From: Aphanomyces cochlioides
Lineage: Eukaryota; Oomycota; Saprolegniomycetes; Saprolegniales; Verrucalvaceae
Reading direction: 5' to 3'
DNA: 64,000 nucleotides
NCBI GenBank assembly: GCA_019828595.1
Contig: JAHQRK010000001.1
Span: forward strand, 1,736,001 to 1,800,000
Shown one piece after another: positions 35,147 to 45,640 of the stretch. The translations under genes were made by a program, and so were the position numbers. Under the pieces are notes generated by a model. The model was not told where the DNA came from. It searched no databases and saw only the letters and a program-made list of their open reading frames with translations. Positions within the stretch are counted from its first letter, which is position 1, and every line of letters begins with the position of its first letter.

Positions 35147-37036
35147 CTATTGAACTTTAAAGCCCCCTCTATGAATCGGCAGTGGATGGGCTTCCGTGTT
35201 GAAGACATACTTGTAGAGCGGGATTGTATCTTCGTCGGAATAGAGCAAGAAGAAATACTTGAGCGTCTCGGCCAAGAAAAAACTGTCCATAGTTGGGCGA
35301 AAGAATTGCGTCGCCCGAGCTGCATCAACGTTGCCGACACTGGCGTAGCCTCCTTTTGCGACGCGGGCATTCCGTTCGAACGCATCGAAAATGAGGTGGC
35401 CCCATTCTCGGTACGTTTCGTTGCCCGTGACGCGATACATGATCATCAAACTTTCCACAGTCTCGGGGCGGAGAATATTGAATGCATCGGCGGCATGGAC
35501 TTGGATATCAGGGGCTTTTTCATCGTCCACGTTGAAGTAGGCGATTTCAGGCGCCAACTTGGAGCCCATTTGATTGTACATCTACATGTAGTGTGAGGCG
35601 TAAGGACTGGAAAGTCGTCTCGTACTTGGAAACAAGTATGAACAAGTTCTTGAGCGAGTTCAAAGTGCGATTCAGGCATACCATTTACGTATCCTAGCGC
35701 AAGCATACCAGGAATAAAGCAAACCAAGTGATCCATCTTGGGCGAGAGATAGTTGGAATACGGGTCATATTCCCCGAGAAAGAGCCAATTCGACTTCTTT
35801 GTCCGTCCGACCAAGTTCGTCATAATGCCTTCGACAGCGACGAGATACATATCTCGGTATTTCGTCTCAGTCTTGCCTGAAAGAAGCCACTAAGACATTT
35901 CAGATTAGCACTGTGGATCGTTGGAGGCGTGAGGAAGCGACTAACCTGCTTGAGCAGATATTCGTAGTAGCTGTCGCCACCAGCACCTAATTTAATGATG
36001 CCACGGTTGATCCTGCATTGTAGAATTGCTTAGTCCTGGATTGGGCACAAGGAAGACTTACCGTCCATTGTAGCTGTCGACAATCACCGGCAAGATGCCA
36101 TCGGGATAATTCTTCTCGACAATAGCGGCGACCTAGGTTGGTAATGTGATGATTTTTTGATGTCGTTAAAACTTTGTCCATGAGCTTTTCGACGGCGGTG
36201 TAATATTCCCATTTGCCAGTGAGCTTAGCCAAGTATTTGAATTCGAGTTGAATTGTCGTGAATTCAGCTACAAAGCTCACGTCGCTAGTCGAACCGTCCT
36301 ACAGCAGAAAAAACTGAGCATAAATGCTAATTCGGTAGTCTTACGATGAGGCTAACAAGTGAGAATGGAAGTGCTGTCTTATTCAAACCACGGACAAGTC
36401 GAGCTCCAAGGTCGTCTGCTAAAGCAAGAAGTCCTGGTCGCCCACTCAACGAATATGATGACAAGAGACCCCTACAAGATATCGATTGTGAATAAAGGAT
36501 ATTTCAGACACAGACACTCACCCGAGGTTGCGAATAGTTGTCTCGAAGATGCTCACTTTGGGTGGCCGAGGAAATCGCGCAGAGAGGTTTGCTTCAGCCC
36601 AATCGGCAGCCTCATTAAAATCATCATAGAGACCCATGACGTGTAGCGTGTCCATAGCATCGACAAGCGTGATGGCCATATCGTGTCCTGGCAAGCCGTC
36701 CTTTATCATCTTCTCCACGTTGAGCGAGTCGTAACCGAATGCGTGGGTTCGGTAGGCTTTCCAAGCCCAAGACATGGCTTCCACGACACGCTGCTGCATT
36801 ATTGTGTCGTTTTTCAACGACGGCATCATCGGCAAGGCGTTGAGTGAACTATTGAATGCTCTAGAGGTATGGAATTTTTTGCCTGCCGCTGCTTTGTTCA
36901 CGCCAATACGTCTCAGGAGCGGGTTCTTCGGGATCAAATTCTCCAGCATTCCGTTCTTAGAGGCCAAATAGAGTACATTGAGGAAGCAGCACGTCGCGCC
37001 GATCACGAGGATCCACACATACCTCGTACTCGCCAT
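35147..37036 (-). CDS. GH47 alpha-1,2-mannosidase, type II membrane protein (downstream copy)
   Basis: Seven exons encode 534 residues. Introns: 36472-36521, 36299-36344, 36133-36172, 36013-36061, 35890-35945 and 35582-35625; the exons sum to a multiple of three. GH47 enzymes trim mannose from N-glycans in the ER or Golgi, using calcium. Residues 6-25 form a signal anchor. Family motifs follow in order: GYDSLN and TLVDAMDTLHVMG, FETTIRNLGG, SLSGRPGLLALADDLG, FTTIQLEFKYLA, GAGGDSYYEYLLKQW, PKMDHLVCFIPGMLALG, FNILRPETVESL, and the calcium-binding TEAHPL end. No key motif is missing. It lies 187 bp downstream of a paralogue with the same six intron positions, so the pair arose by tandem duplication. 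Confidence 0.93.
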
Positions 37037-37223
37037 CCGCCGGATCGTCTATGTCGTTGTGCGTCACAACAAAAATGAGTGAAGAGAAGAAAAAAATCGC
37101 AATTTCAGAATTTTGTGTCCTTTTTGTTAGAAATTCTCTTATGATACTTGAAGTTTATGTTGAAGTCTAAGCTGATTTTTGAAAATTTTTGGCATTTTCA
37201 CCAATTTCTTCAATTTTCTTCTG

Positions 37224-39021
37224 TCATTTTGATATCCATTTTTCAAACTGAATTGGTATGGGATGAGCTTCCGTCGTCAAGACGAACTTGTCGAGAGGAA
37301 CGACGTGCTCGTCCGAGAAGAGCATGTACAAGTACTTGAGTGTCTCGGCCATGAAGAAACTGTCCATCTCTTGTCGGAAAAACTTGGTTGGCGTCTCGTC
37401 ATTCACATGGCCGATGCTTGAATATCCGCCGCCTTGAGGAAGTCTGCAATGTTGTTCGAAAGCTTCAAAGATGACCTTGCCCCATTCACGGTACGTCTCG
37501 TTCTTCGTCACGCGGTATAGCATCATTAGACTCTCGACTGTTTCTGGACGCAAGATATTGAAAGCGTCACCGGAATGGACTTGGATGTCGTTTGAATTGT
37601 CAAATGTGTTGAACGCAACGATTTCCGGGGACAATTTGCTCGGCATTTGGTTGTACATCTATTGGCACAACTATCAGTCCGCATTTCCTATGACGACGCA
37701 CTTCAAAACAAGTGTGGACGAGATCCTTCGCCAAATCCAAGTGAGACTCCGGCATTCCATTCATATAGCCCAAGGCGAGCATACCAGGAATAAAGCAAAC
37801 CAGGTGGTCCATCTTTGGTGTGAGTTCGCCGGTGACTTCCAGCTCTCCGAGAAATAACAAACCCGATTTCTTCGTACGACCCACCATTTTTTCCATGATG
37901 CCACTTATTGCTGTCGCGTACATGTCCCGATAAGCCGTCTCTCGCTTCCCAGACAAGAGCCACTACATTTGGTCTAGAGTTGATCATGTCTGCGGTACCG
38001 ACCTGTTTGAGAAGGTATTCATAGTAGCTGTCACCTCCAGCACCAAGCTTAATGCGGCTTCGATGGATGCTATGATCATCTTTCAGACAACTAAAAAAAC
38101 TGGCATTGAATCACCTACCGGCCCAAATCGTGGTCGACACCAAGTGGCACGAGGCCATCGACATATTCTCTTTCTACGATTTGTCGCACCTATAGCATCA
38201 TTCATGGTCGGTATTGTGAGCTTTGGAGCATATCTACCGTTTCCATGATGTCTTCAACGGCATCGAAGTAGTCACGGTCGTCTGTAAGTACAGATAAGTA
38301 CTTGAATTCGAGTTGAATACTCGTGAATTCTGCCAAGAGGCTCTGTCCGCTTGTTTTTCCATCCTAAATCAGCACGTGACTACGCGTGGATTGCCTCTTA
38401 CCGAAAGGCTCACATAACATCTTGGGAAGATGGAGCTTCGCAATCCTGGCATCAATCGCTGACCCAAACCGTCTGCAAGATCTAAGAGACCTTCGCGACC
38501 TGAGAGGTGATAAGCCGAGAGGAGTCCCCTGATAAAATTTCAATGACACATGAAGGAACGTGTTGAACATACCCGAGGACGCGGATTGTCGTCTCAAATA
38601 GGCTCACATACCCTGGGCGATCGAATCGCTGTGCTAGGTTACTTTCTGCCCATGCCGCTGCTTCGTTGAACTCGTCATGGAAACCAAGCAGGAAGAGCGT
38701 ATCGAGCGAATCAACGAGAGAAATGGCCAAATCAAGCTCTGAGAAGCTCGACCCGTTCTTATTCACCACGTCGAGAAAGTCGTAACCAAACGCTTTGGAA
38801 CGATATCCCCTCCACGCCCATTGCATCGCAGACTTGACTCGCTGCTGCATCTCAGTTTCATTATTGAGCGACGGGAGGCGAACGCGTCGCATCCACCGAA
38901 GGGAATGTCCTTGGCCACTCATAGAATTTGTCGATGCAAGGAAGACAACATTCACGAGCGACAATATCAAGCAACAGACGACGCCAATCGCCGCAACGCG
39001 CTGGATGCGTTTGGAGATCAT
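37224..39021 (-). CDS. GH47 alpha-1,2-mannosidase, type II membrane protein (upstream copy)
   Basis: Seven exons encode 511 residues. Introns: 38529-38572, 38364-38401, 38190-38237, 38070-38118, 37963-38002 and 37659-37701; the total is a multiple of three. The ATG at 39021 gives MISKRIQRVAAIGVV, a short basic cytosolic tail and a signal anchor (about residues 10-30). Motifs: GYDFLD, ISLVDSLDTLFLLG, FETTIRVLGG, HLSGREGLLDLADGLG, FTSIQLEFKYLS, GAGGDSYYEYLLKQW, PKMDHLVCFIPGMLALG, FNILRPETVESLMMLYRV and TEAHPIP. Intron positions match the neighbour exactly, while the protein sequences have clearly diverged, so the tandem duplication is older than the surrounding inverted repeat. Both genes appear intact amid broken GH62 copies. 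Confidence 0.93.
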
Positions 39022-39665
39022 CCTTCTGCTGAGCTGTGATTGGACAAGATGGTAGAAACCAAAATTCGACGGATTTTGATTTATCTCGCAATGTTCAAAC
39101 GCAATGCCCGCCACGCACGAAATCGTTCACATCCACCGACGGCACTGAGCTCTTGAACTTGGCGGCAAATCCAGAACATGTTGCCGTAGCTCACTACACC
39201 AAGAGGTCAAAAGCGTCGATGGAAACTGTGATCCATTTGAAGATTTCATCGGCTTCACTATTAATAGTATGCATGGATACGTGATTGAATACCTTCAAGA
39301 GGCGGATAAAGCTCGAGAGTATACTTGGGACGCACTTGTGATGATGATTGACCTCCTTGGACATCAACACCGCCATGGACAAGCTGCTTACTTGCGTTTG
39401 AGCAGATATTCTCAGAGAAAGGTGTCTCCGCCTTAGACTACCAATGCTAGCCACGCGAACCTCCAAGCAGCAGGAGCGAAATGGAGAAATCAGGCTAGAT
39501 TCTGTAGTCTATCTTTCACCTGAAGCTCTTCGGGATACATGAAGGCTAAATCAATTACGATTAAACTCGAGTGATAGCAACTGATTAGTATACTCATTGC
39601 TAATTCAATTAACGTTATCTCAAAACACGGACAGTACATTCCAAAGCAAAGAGACTTCTGATATG
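39022..39665. other. Upstream region of the mannosidase pair, no gene seen
   Basis: It lies between the GH47 start and the right inverted-repeat arm. No open frame with a recognisable domain and no clear promoter element. Confidence 0.45.
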
Positions 39666-40569
39666 TTTATTGACGGACAGGGTTTGGAGAGTGAGGACAG
39701 CAGGCTTGAAAGGCAACGCGTCATACTGAGCCTTGGCCTTGGGGTCGAAACCTTGGTACAAGAATTGGAGATTGCAAGGGTCAACCGTGAAGGTTTCATC
39801 AGGATTCGTGCGCACCAAGTCGCCGTGAGAAATCCAGTTCGTCGGCAAAAGGGTTGCTTTCAGTGCCAGCATGCACAGTCCAAGGACCATCCAAAGTTGG
39901 GGCCGTGAACGAGGGGAAGTAGTCACCTTGATTCCCCATGGCTTCAATGATCATCAAGTACTTGTTTTGGCCTTGCAACTTGTACACTTGCACAGCTTCG
40001 TCGATGTTAGCACGAGTGTCACTCAAGACAGTCGTGTAGCTCGAGCCAAAGTTGCCAGGGAAGTTGCCAATTGGCATGCTCGTCTTGTAGATCTTGCCGT
40101 TATCAGCGGCAAAGAACATGTGCACATTCTTGTCATCGGCAATGATGGTTTGGTCCAAGAAACCGGAAGGAGACCCCGCTGGGTTGGCACCAGTGAAGAG
40201 TGGCTTTTCAGCCGACCAGCCGTTCACGTTGGAAGGATCCGTGCTGGTGCGGTAGGTGAAACGAGCCGATCCCCATTGGTACGCGAGCACCCAAATGTTC
40301 TTGGGACGGAAGAAGAAGAGAGTAGGAGCGGGGGCGCTGAAAGGCATGAAAGGCATGGTGTTTTGCGTGGCGGTGGCCATGTCAGACCAGTTGGTGAAGG
40401 GCGAAATGCCAGTAGACACATATTTAGTGCCAGTATAGGCACTGCCATAGACGATATGCTTGCCATTGTAGACCACGTTGGTGAAGTCCTTGAGGGAGAG
40501 CCAGCCATGTTGTGGGTTCGCCAAGGGTCCAGTGGAAGTCCACTTCAATGTCTTGGGGAGGCACAGAAG
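39666..40569 (-). repeat. Right arm of 904 bp inverted repeat
   Basis: This is the reverse complement of 34,075-34,978, with the same length and the same three GH62 lesions. Outside the arm the sequence differs immediately: the 3' side continues CATATCAG rather than TGCTGAGG, and the 5' side has a different gene start. Confidence 0.85.
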
Positions 40570-40680
40570 GCGGTGGTGGCCTCAGTTGCGTTCGAGGCGG
40601 CAAAGCTATCGGTCGGCTGAAGCATTGGCTTTTCCGACAAGCATGGAGGCAAGAAAAGCGAGGGTAGCGGCAATCTTCAT
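39667..40680 (-). pseudogene. GH62 copy 7, chimeric 5' end with a different signal peptide
   Basis: The catalytic part equals copy 6, including its three frame lesions. The 5' end does not come from a CBM1-GH62 gene: the ATG at 40680 encodes MKIAATLAFLASMLVGKANA, a good signal peptide of another type, and a TAG follows four codons later. No CBM1 or linker exists. A second frame (ASNATEATTAFC) reads into the GH62 start, so one more shift separates the signal peptide from the enzyme. It looks like a GH62 fragment joined to the head of another secreted-protein gene, but it is not open. Confidence 0.8.
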
Positions 40681-42140
40681 CGTTGGTGCTTTCTTGTGAT
40701 TAAGCCAAAGAAAATTGAAAAATGACCTGGACCTCGATACGATTCTGACTTTGCTCCAGATTACAGATGACATTCGGACACAGAACTCGACTGGATAGTG
40801 ACAGTGAATTTAAATGGCAGTATTAAATTGGATCATCTGAAGTAATCACGGTATGCAGTGCACCCTTTTCAAAGATTCTACTCACAGAATCGAGTGGATC
40901 TTGAGCCACTCCAAGTTGCTCAACGTTGACAACGGTGATTGAGTAGCATCTTCAGCGCAGGGAAATGTTCTACCTTCATCGAGCTGACTTTCAATGTTCC
41001 TCAGCTCCGTCTAGAGCTGCAATTTTGAGCAATCTTCGCATGTGTGGGGACTCCTTGTCCATGCCGATAGTCCAGGGAGACACTCGCACAGCTTTTACGG
41101 CACCAAGACACAACGCATGCGTTGTTACTTCAGATACTTTGTAATGCGTGTCCTCACTCAAGTACACTGGGTTCATGCTGAGGGAATGAGTCCGACTGGA
41201 TAACAAAGTTATGATCTCAATTTCAACACATCCCAAGATCGCGACGATGACCAAGTCTATTCTGCCTAGAATGCTAAAGCACATGAATAGGAGCCCATGA
41301 TTAGCTATTGACAAAGCGAGAAGATCCTAGTTCTCACGATTGGGTCGTGAATGAGTCCATGACGAGTATAAGTATCGAAAGGCTTTGGTACAATGTCAAA
41401 TACCGTTGATTGTATCCAACAGGGGCAGGATGTGATGCCAAATTCGTAACAAACGCTTCTTGTATCCAAACTTCTCCTTGAAATATCGTTTGGATGCAAG
41501 AACGTATTGCGAGCAGCGACTTCAGATCACCCATGAGTTCATTAATCCAGCCATTACTTGAGAACTGTTGCCAGACTTGTTGTGAAAACTTGAAACGATG
41601 GAAATGCAAGCGGTCGGGAATATCTACACCTGACAAACCCATGCTTGGCTCGCGTGTCAAGTTAAAAAGAGCTCATGCCTCCACTAGGTTTGGTAGACAT
41701 CCAGCATTTATCAATGCAGTTGGTTCTTCGTGCGGATGGAACTGGCTTGGATAATATTGAGTGAATTTGGCCAAGTCAAATCAACCAAACGATCACAAGT
41801 CACTTATCGGTGAAGACGAGAATCCCATGCACGAACGACGTCCTTGCGTTGCAAATGCAGGAAGCTTTGAATCTCAGGGAGAATTTTCAAGCGTTTCATC
41901 GTTCGATTAGGAAATATAGCTTGCGTAAGTTGGATCAATTCATCGGCATTATTAATTTGCGATCGTATTGAAAGAGGTCACAATGACGATGCCTTCGCTC
42001 GAACAAAAAGAATATGGAAGAGTGGGCTGGTCGAACGCATGTCGACAATCTACGAAGATTTCGTCAAGGACCCAGTCACAAAGGATCGAAAAGTCGTTTG
42101 GTGAGTCATTCATCCATAAGATGTCCATGTATGGGATGCA
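40681..42140. other. Intergenic, no supported gene
   Basis: Open frames on both strands around 41,300-41,760 overlap each other and show no domain. I cannot support a gene. Confidence 0.4.
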
Positions 42141-42169
42141 TGGACGTACCATGGTAGTACTCTGCACTC

Positions 42170-42600
42170 GATCCATGGCAACGCGTCGTTCTCCCCGTCC
42201 TGCTGCTGTCAAGCCAGACAGCTCAAACGTGGTGAACTTTAACATGATGTTGGTTGTCCAGCTCGTGGTTCTGTTGTATACAACAACAGTGGCGGTATGA
42301 CAGTCGATACCCAGTTTTGGAAGCATTTTAAAGGTCAAATCCACGTGCGAAACACTTCTCAAGGGGAAGCTAGTCCCGAGGGTCAACCTTCGAAATGCTT
42401 ACCAAAGTTGGCACTTACTGCCATACCACCACTGTCGTCGTGAACAGCAGGGCCAAGAGCTGCACCACCAACATCACGTGAAAGTCCGCTACATTGGGGT
42501 TCTGGCTTGACGGCAACAGGGCGAGGACAATGGTTCACGACCTTGGGCGAGTCTCGTTTCACGGCAGCAGGACGAGTAGACAGGGTTGCCTTGAAGCGAA
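42170..42600. repeat. Small diverged inverted duplication
   Basis: A plus-strand block at about 42,180-42,335 (CGTCCTGCTGC[TC]GT, then TGATGTTGGTTGTCCAGCTC and ACGGTGGCGGTATG-like sequence) matches the minus strand of about 42,390-42,565, which is the 3' part of the CLASP-like gene. The two arms face each other with a short spacer near 42,340-42,390. The plus arm is more degraded. Confidence 0.55.
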
Positions 42601-43572
42601 ATTTTTGGTTCAGAGCCATGTCGATAGCAGTGTTTGCATAGCCATCCACCATCAATAAGGCACGCATGCACTGCGCAGGCATATACACAAACTCGTCCAC
42701 GCCTTCTAGCCTTCGGGAGAGATGTCAGTACATCATGACACCAACGCAAAACGTACCACGCATCGCACAACTCGATAAGACCCGTCAAGCTTGGACTCGG
42801 ACTAGCAAGAACTTGTCGTGGAGCGCTTCACGCACAAACTCCTTTCAACAGCGTATAGTGCGGCTTCAACTCGTCTTTCGGCCATGTCTCGACAATCATG
42901 CCAAGGAGCTTCGCGACAACATGGCGCTTCCATCCTAAGATAACAAGTGAGGGACGCAGACACACATTGGCACTCTACCGCCTTCGGTAGGACGACTCCG
43001 AGTGGCACATGCCGCCTTGTAATACCCATGTAACGTGGGGACACTCAGACGAGTCGTCTTGGCCAACGCTTCCACACAATAGGGACTCGCCATGCTGATC
43101 GCTGCGTCATTGTCGGCCGACTTGCGACGCACACAAGCAGCGTCCAAGAGTGGCACGAGCAACACACCCGCAAACGGTATAAACGCTGCACCCAATGTAT
43201 TGGCAAACGAAGCCACCACGCGACACGTGACTTGCACTACCGTCGCGTCCAAGCTCGAAAGCAAGCCTAGTCCGAGAGAGGAATGAAGTGACACAATCCA
43301 TACCACGAGAGGTAGCATGTGGTCCACGACCACGTCCTTCGACTCCATTTTGGCGCGTTTGAGGGAGCTCCTCAATTTCTTGAACGCGCTTGTCATGGCG
43401 CATGCGCCACTGTATCCGTCGAGGGTGTCTCGGCAGGCGGCAATCTACACTTCGTGAGACCCACCGAGACGACAGACGACCAACGTACCTTAGCAAACAG
43501 CGTGTTCTTCGTAGGGAGGTCGAAATCGAAAATGATCGCGTGCGTTGAAATGGAACTTTCGAATTCTCCCAT
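42383..43572 (-). pseudogene. CLASP-like TOG-domain gene, apparently broken
   Basis: Exon 1 starts MGEFESSISTHAIIF at 43572. Introns are at 43445-43488 and 42935-42978, and probably one over about 42,710-42,760. The joined protein shows the CLASP N-terminal (TOG) pattern: SLDATVVQVTCRVVASFANTLGAAF aligns in character with the DLRS...VVR..C..L..LA..LG..F helix pair. WKRHVVAKLLGMIVETWPKD and then FVREALHDKFLLVRVQA follow, as in microtubule-stabilising CLASPs. Two lesions interrupt it: an extra base near 42,841 between HYTLLK and EFVREAL, and a TGA at 42,785-42,787 where Arg (CGA) is expected. The C-terminal tail is basic and Pro-rich (STRPAAVKRDSPK). It could instead be sequencing error in a live gene. 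Confidence 0.5.
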
Positions 43573-43887
43573 GCGACAGAGGAGGAACCACAACGCCTGA
43601 AAGCGACACCGCCGACGAACATAGTAAAAGGTGGTGATGTGTATCATCGAATGCAGTGCTATGTACGTATATGATGACACGGATGTCGATCATACATGGC
43701 CACCTTGTCCAACAGAAGCAGCAGGGACCACACCAGTCATTCCTATCGTCGTCTGCTTCATCCATGTCGTATCTACTCCCACCTGATCTGAGTTGCATTC
43801 TGTCCTGAGACGATGGTCGTCATTGGAGCCAACGGAGAGGCTCCATCAGCGGGGAGGATCGACGGAAGTTAGCGCCTTTCCAGGAGG

Positions 43888-43946
43888 TTATCCGGAAAGA
43901 TAGAAACCCTTTATCCGGAACAATCGTACTCCATGTTATCCGGATA
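43888..43946. promoter_or_regulatory. Three TTATCCGGA elements upstream of the 43,984 gene
   Basis: TTATCCGGA occurs at 43,888 and 43,911, and TTATCCGGATA at 43,936, in the 100 bp before the chosen ATG. The regular spacing (23 and 25 bp starts) suggests a promoter array. See also 59,652 and 61,386. Confidence 0.5.
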
Positions 43947-43983
43947 CGAGTTGTCAAAAGTGAACCATAAACCTGGGACGACC

Positions 43984-44760
43984 ATGTTGAGGCAATATGC
44001 CAACATCGTCTTCTCTGGAGGGTTCACGCGCCTCTCTCAAGTCCACCAGCGCATGGCCAAGAATTTCCCCACTCCTGTAGTGGATCAGCTCCTTACGGAC
44101 GGTGTTATTCGAACCAATCGCACGAGGAATGTAATCCGCATTATCACGACTGCGTGTGTTCAAGACTCGGACTCGACCATTGATCTGCGTGACTTTCAAA
44201 CAGGAGCGCGTCAAGCGATTCAATTGTCAGTGGAGAATCTTTTTAGCCCGTCGATGATGGATTTTGCCGTAAATGGGGCCGAGCCATGTGAAGCTAATGA
44301 GTTTTTGAAAGGTGCTTGCACCGGCCGACTGTATCGAAACTTGGTCAGCTATGCAGGACGTGTGGCCAAGAGCAACGAAGGCATCCTGCAACCACAAACT
44401 ATCGATATTTGCTCAATTGTCGATGGCTTCTTTGAAGAAGACGACAATGGCGAAAAAGTTTCATTGACAGTCGCGTGCTCCATTCCATACACCAGGCAGC
44501 CGTACGAGAAGGAAGAAACCGCAAGCGATTTGGAGCATCGAATTAATACCGCAGGAGGTGACAAAGATCTCGAGGAAACAAGCGACGATGAAAAAAATGT
44601 CGAGGAAGCAACTGCAGAGAGCGAGTCAAAGGACAAAGCCAAGAATGGAGTTCTGCATATTGTCGCCTCTTTCAGATCGCCGATTCCATCCTCGGGCGAC
44701 CTCGACTGGGTCTTGGAAGACCTGTTGCTTACAGGTATGTCTGGCAAGGTTCACGCATGA
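43984..44760 (+). CDS. Unidentified, probably mitochondrial protein
   Basis: I do not recognise the family. The ATG at 43984 gives MLRQYANIVFSGGFTRLSQV, an Arg-containing start without acidic residues that resembles a mitochondrial presequence. An upstream in-frame ATG at 43933 lies inside a TTATCCGGATA element, so I prefer the later start. The body holds a folded-looking region (ARQAIQLSVENLFSP to VSLTVACSIPY), an acidic low-complexity loop (EETSDDEKNVEEATAESESK), and then a beta strand region (LHIVASFRSPIP). This layout recalls TIM44/MRPL45-like domains, but I could not match key residues. An alternative last exon (intron 44,736-44,770, ending DSSTMVSTSIR) is possible. Expression and function are not established. 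Confidence 0.65.
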   Translation: MLRQYANIVFSGGFTRLSQVHQRMAKNFPTPVVDQLLTDGVIRTNRTRNVIRIITTACVQDSDSTIDLRDFQTGARQAIQLSVENLFSPSMMDFAVNGAEPCEANEFLKGACTGRLYRNLVSYAGRVAKSNEGILQPQTIDICSIVDGFFEEDDNGEKVSLTVACSIPYTRQPYEKEETASDLEHRINTAGGDKDLEETSDDEKNVEEATAESESKDKAKNGVLHIVASFRSPIPSSGDLDWVLEDLLLTGMSGKVHA

Positions 44761-45441
44761 TGATCCCAGACTCTTCTACCATGGTATCAACAAGCATAAG
44801 ATAGAGACTCATGTGAAATACCGTTCGTGTCGTGCTCTTCTCCCTTGAATCCCGCTTTGGACTCACTCGTGCCAACAATTTCATTGCTTCAGCTCGACAG
44901 TGTCCTCAACTCTCGATCCTCTTCAGGTCGTCGTCATTGGGGTAACAAAATGCCATCACCAGATCACTCTCCTTTGAGCTTTCGAACGTGGATCTCGCTC
45001 ATTCTGTTCCCTCTTCAACTGCGACTCAAGACGGCGTGAGGTGGGATCTTGGCTAACAACCAGTCACTCTTCTTTCCTCGGCAACATGGTCTCTCTCCTC
45101 CAAGCTGGTCGAGGTTGCATTTCACCATTGCCATGCTATTGGAGTGGCTCTTGTCGCTCAATGAAGCGATGAAGTGCCAGCAGGATCCTCAAGATCCCTC
45201 TCTGAATCGAGATGTGGCACCCAACAGAGCTAGAGAAGGTCCATCCCGTGCTGCATTGCACGGCTTCCATGACCTTTCCGCCAAGATTGCCATTGAGTTT
45301 AAATTAATGCGTTTCACCCATAAAGTCACAGTAAACTTGACTACTCCGTCCCGCATCTTTTGTCCTTCTGATTATTACACTTGATTTTTGTATTGAAAAA
45401 TATTGAAGTATAGAGTATTTTATAAATATTAAGAGTTTATC
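44761..45441. other. Short open frames, no confident gene
   Basis: The plus-strand frames at 44,827-45,039 and 45,049-45,384 are open but lack domains. They might be 3' exons of the preceding gene, and I could not find consistent splice phases. The last 70 bp are AT-rich flank of the Harbinger element. Confidence 0.35.
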
Positions 45442-45640
45442 TAAGGGCCAGTTCCAAGTAAAAAAATAATGCGACGCAGCCAATCAGAATGCTTCCCGTC
45501 TCATAGAATCTCAAAAATACTTTTAGGAGATGGAGGAGGTCCTAAAAGCAAATTTCGTCTGCTAAATGGGCGATTCCGTTCTGATTGGCTCGTCGTCGTG
45601 CGTTTGCATCCATCACATATTCCCTTCCCGACTTCATTGC

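Noticed and set aside
34075..40569. Possibility that the inverted repeat is a composite transposon with GH47 cargo
   Set aside because: The arms are fragments of a dead GH62 gene without a transposase or target-site duplication; duplication, gene conversion or assembly error explain it better.
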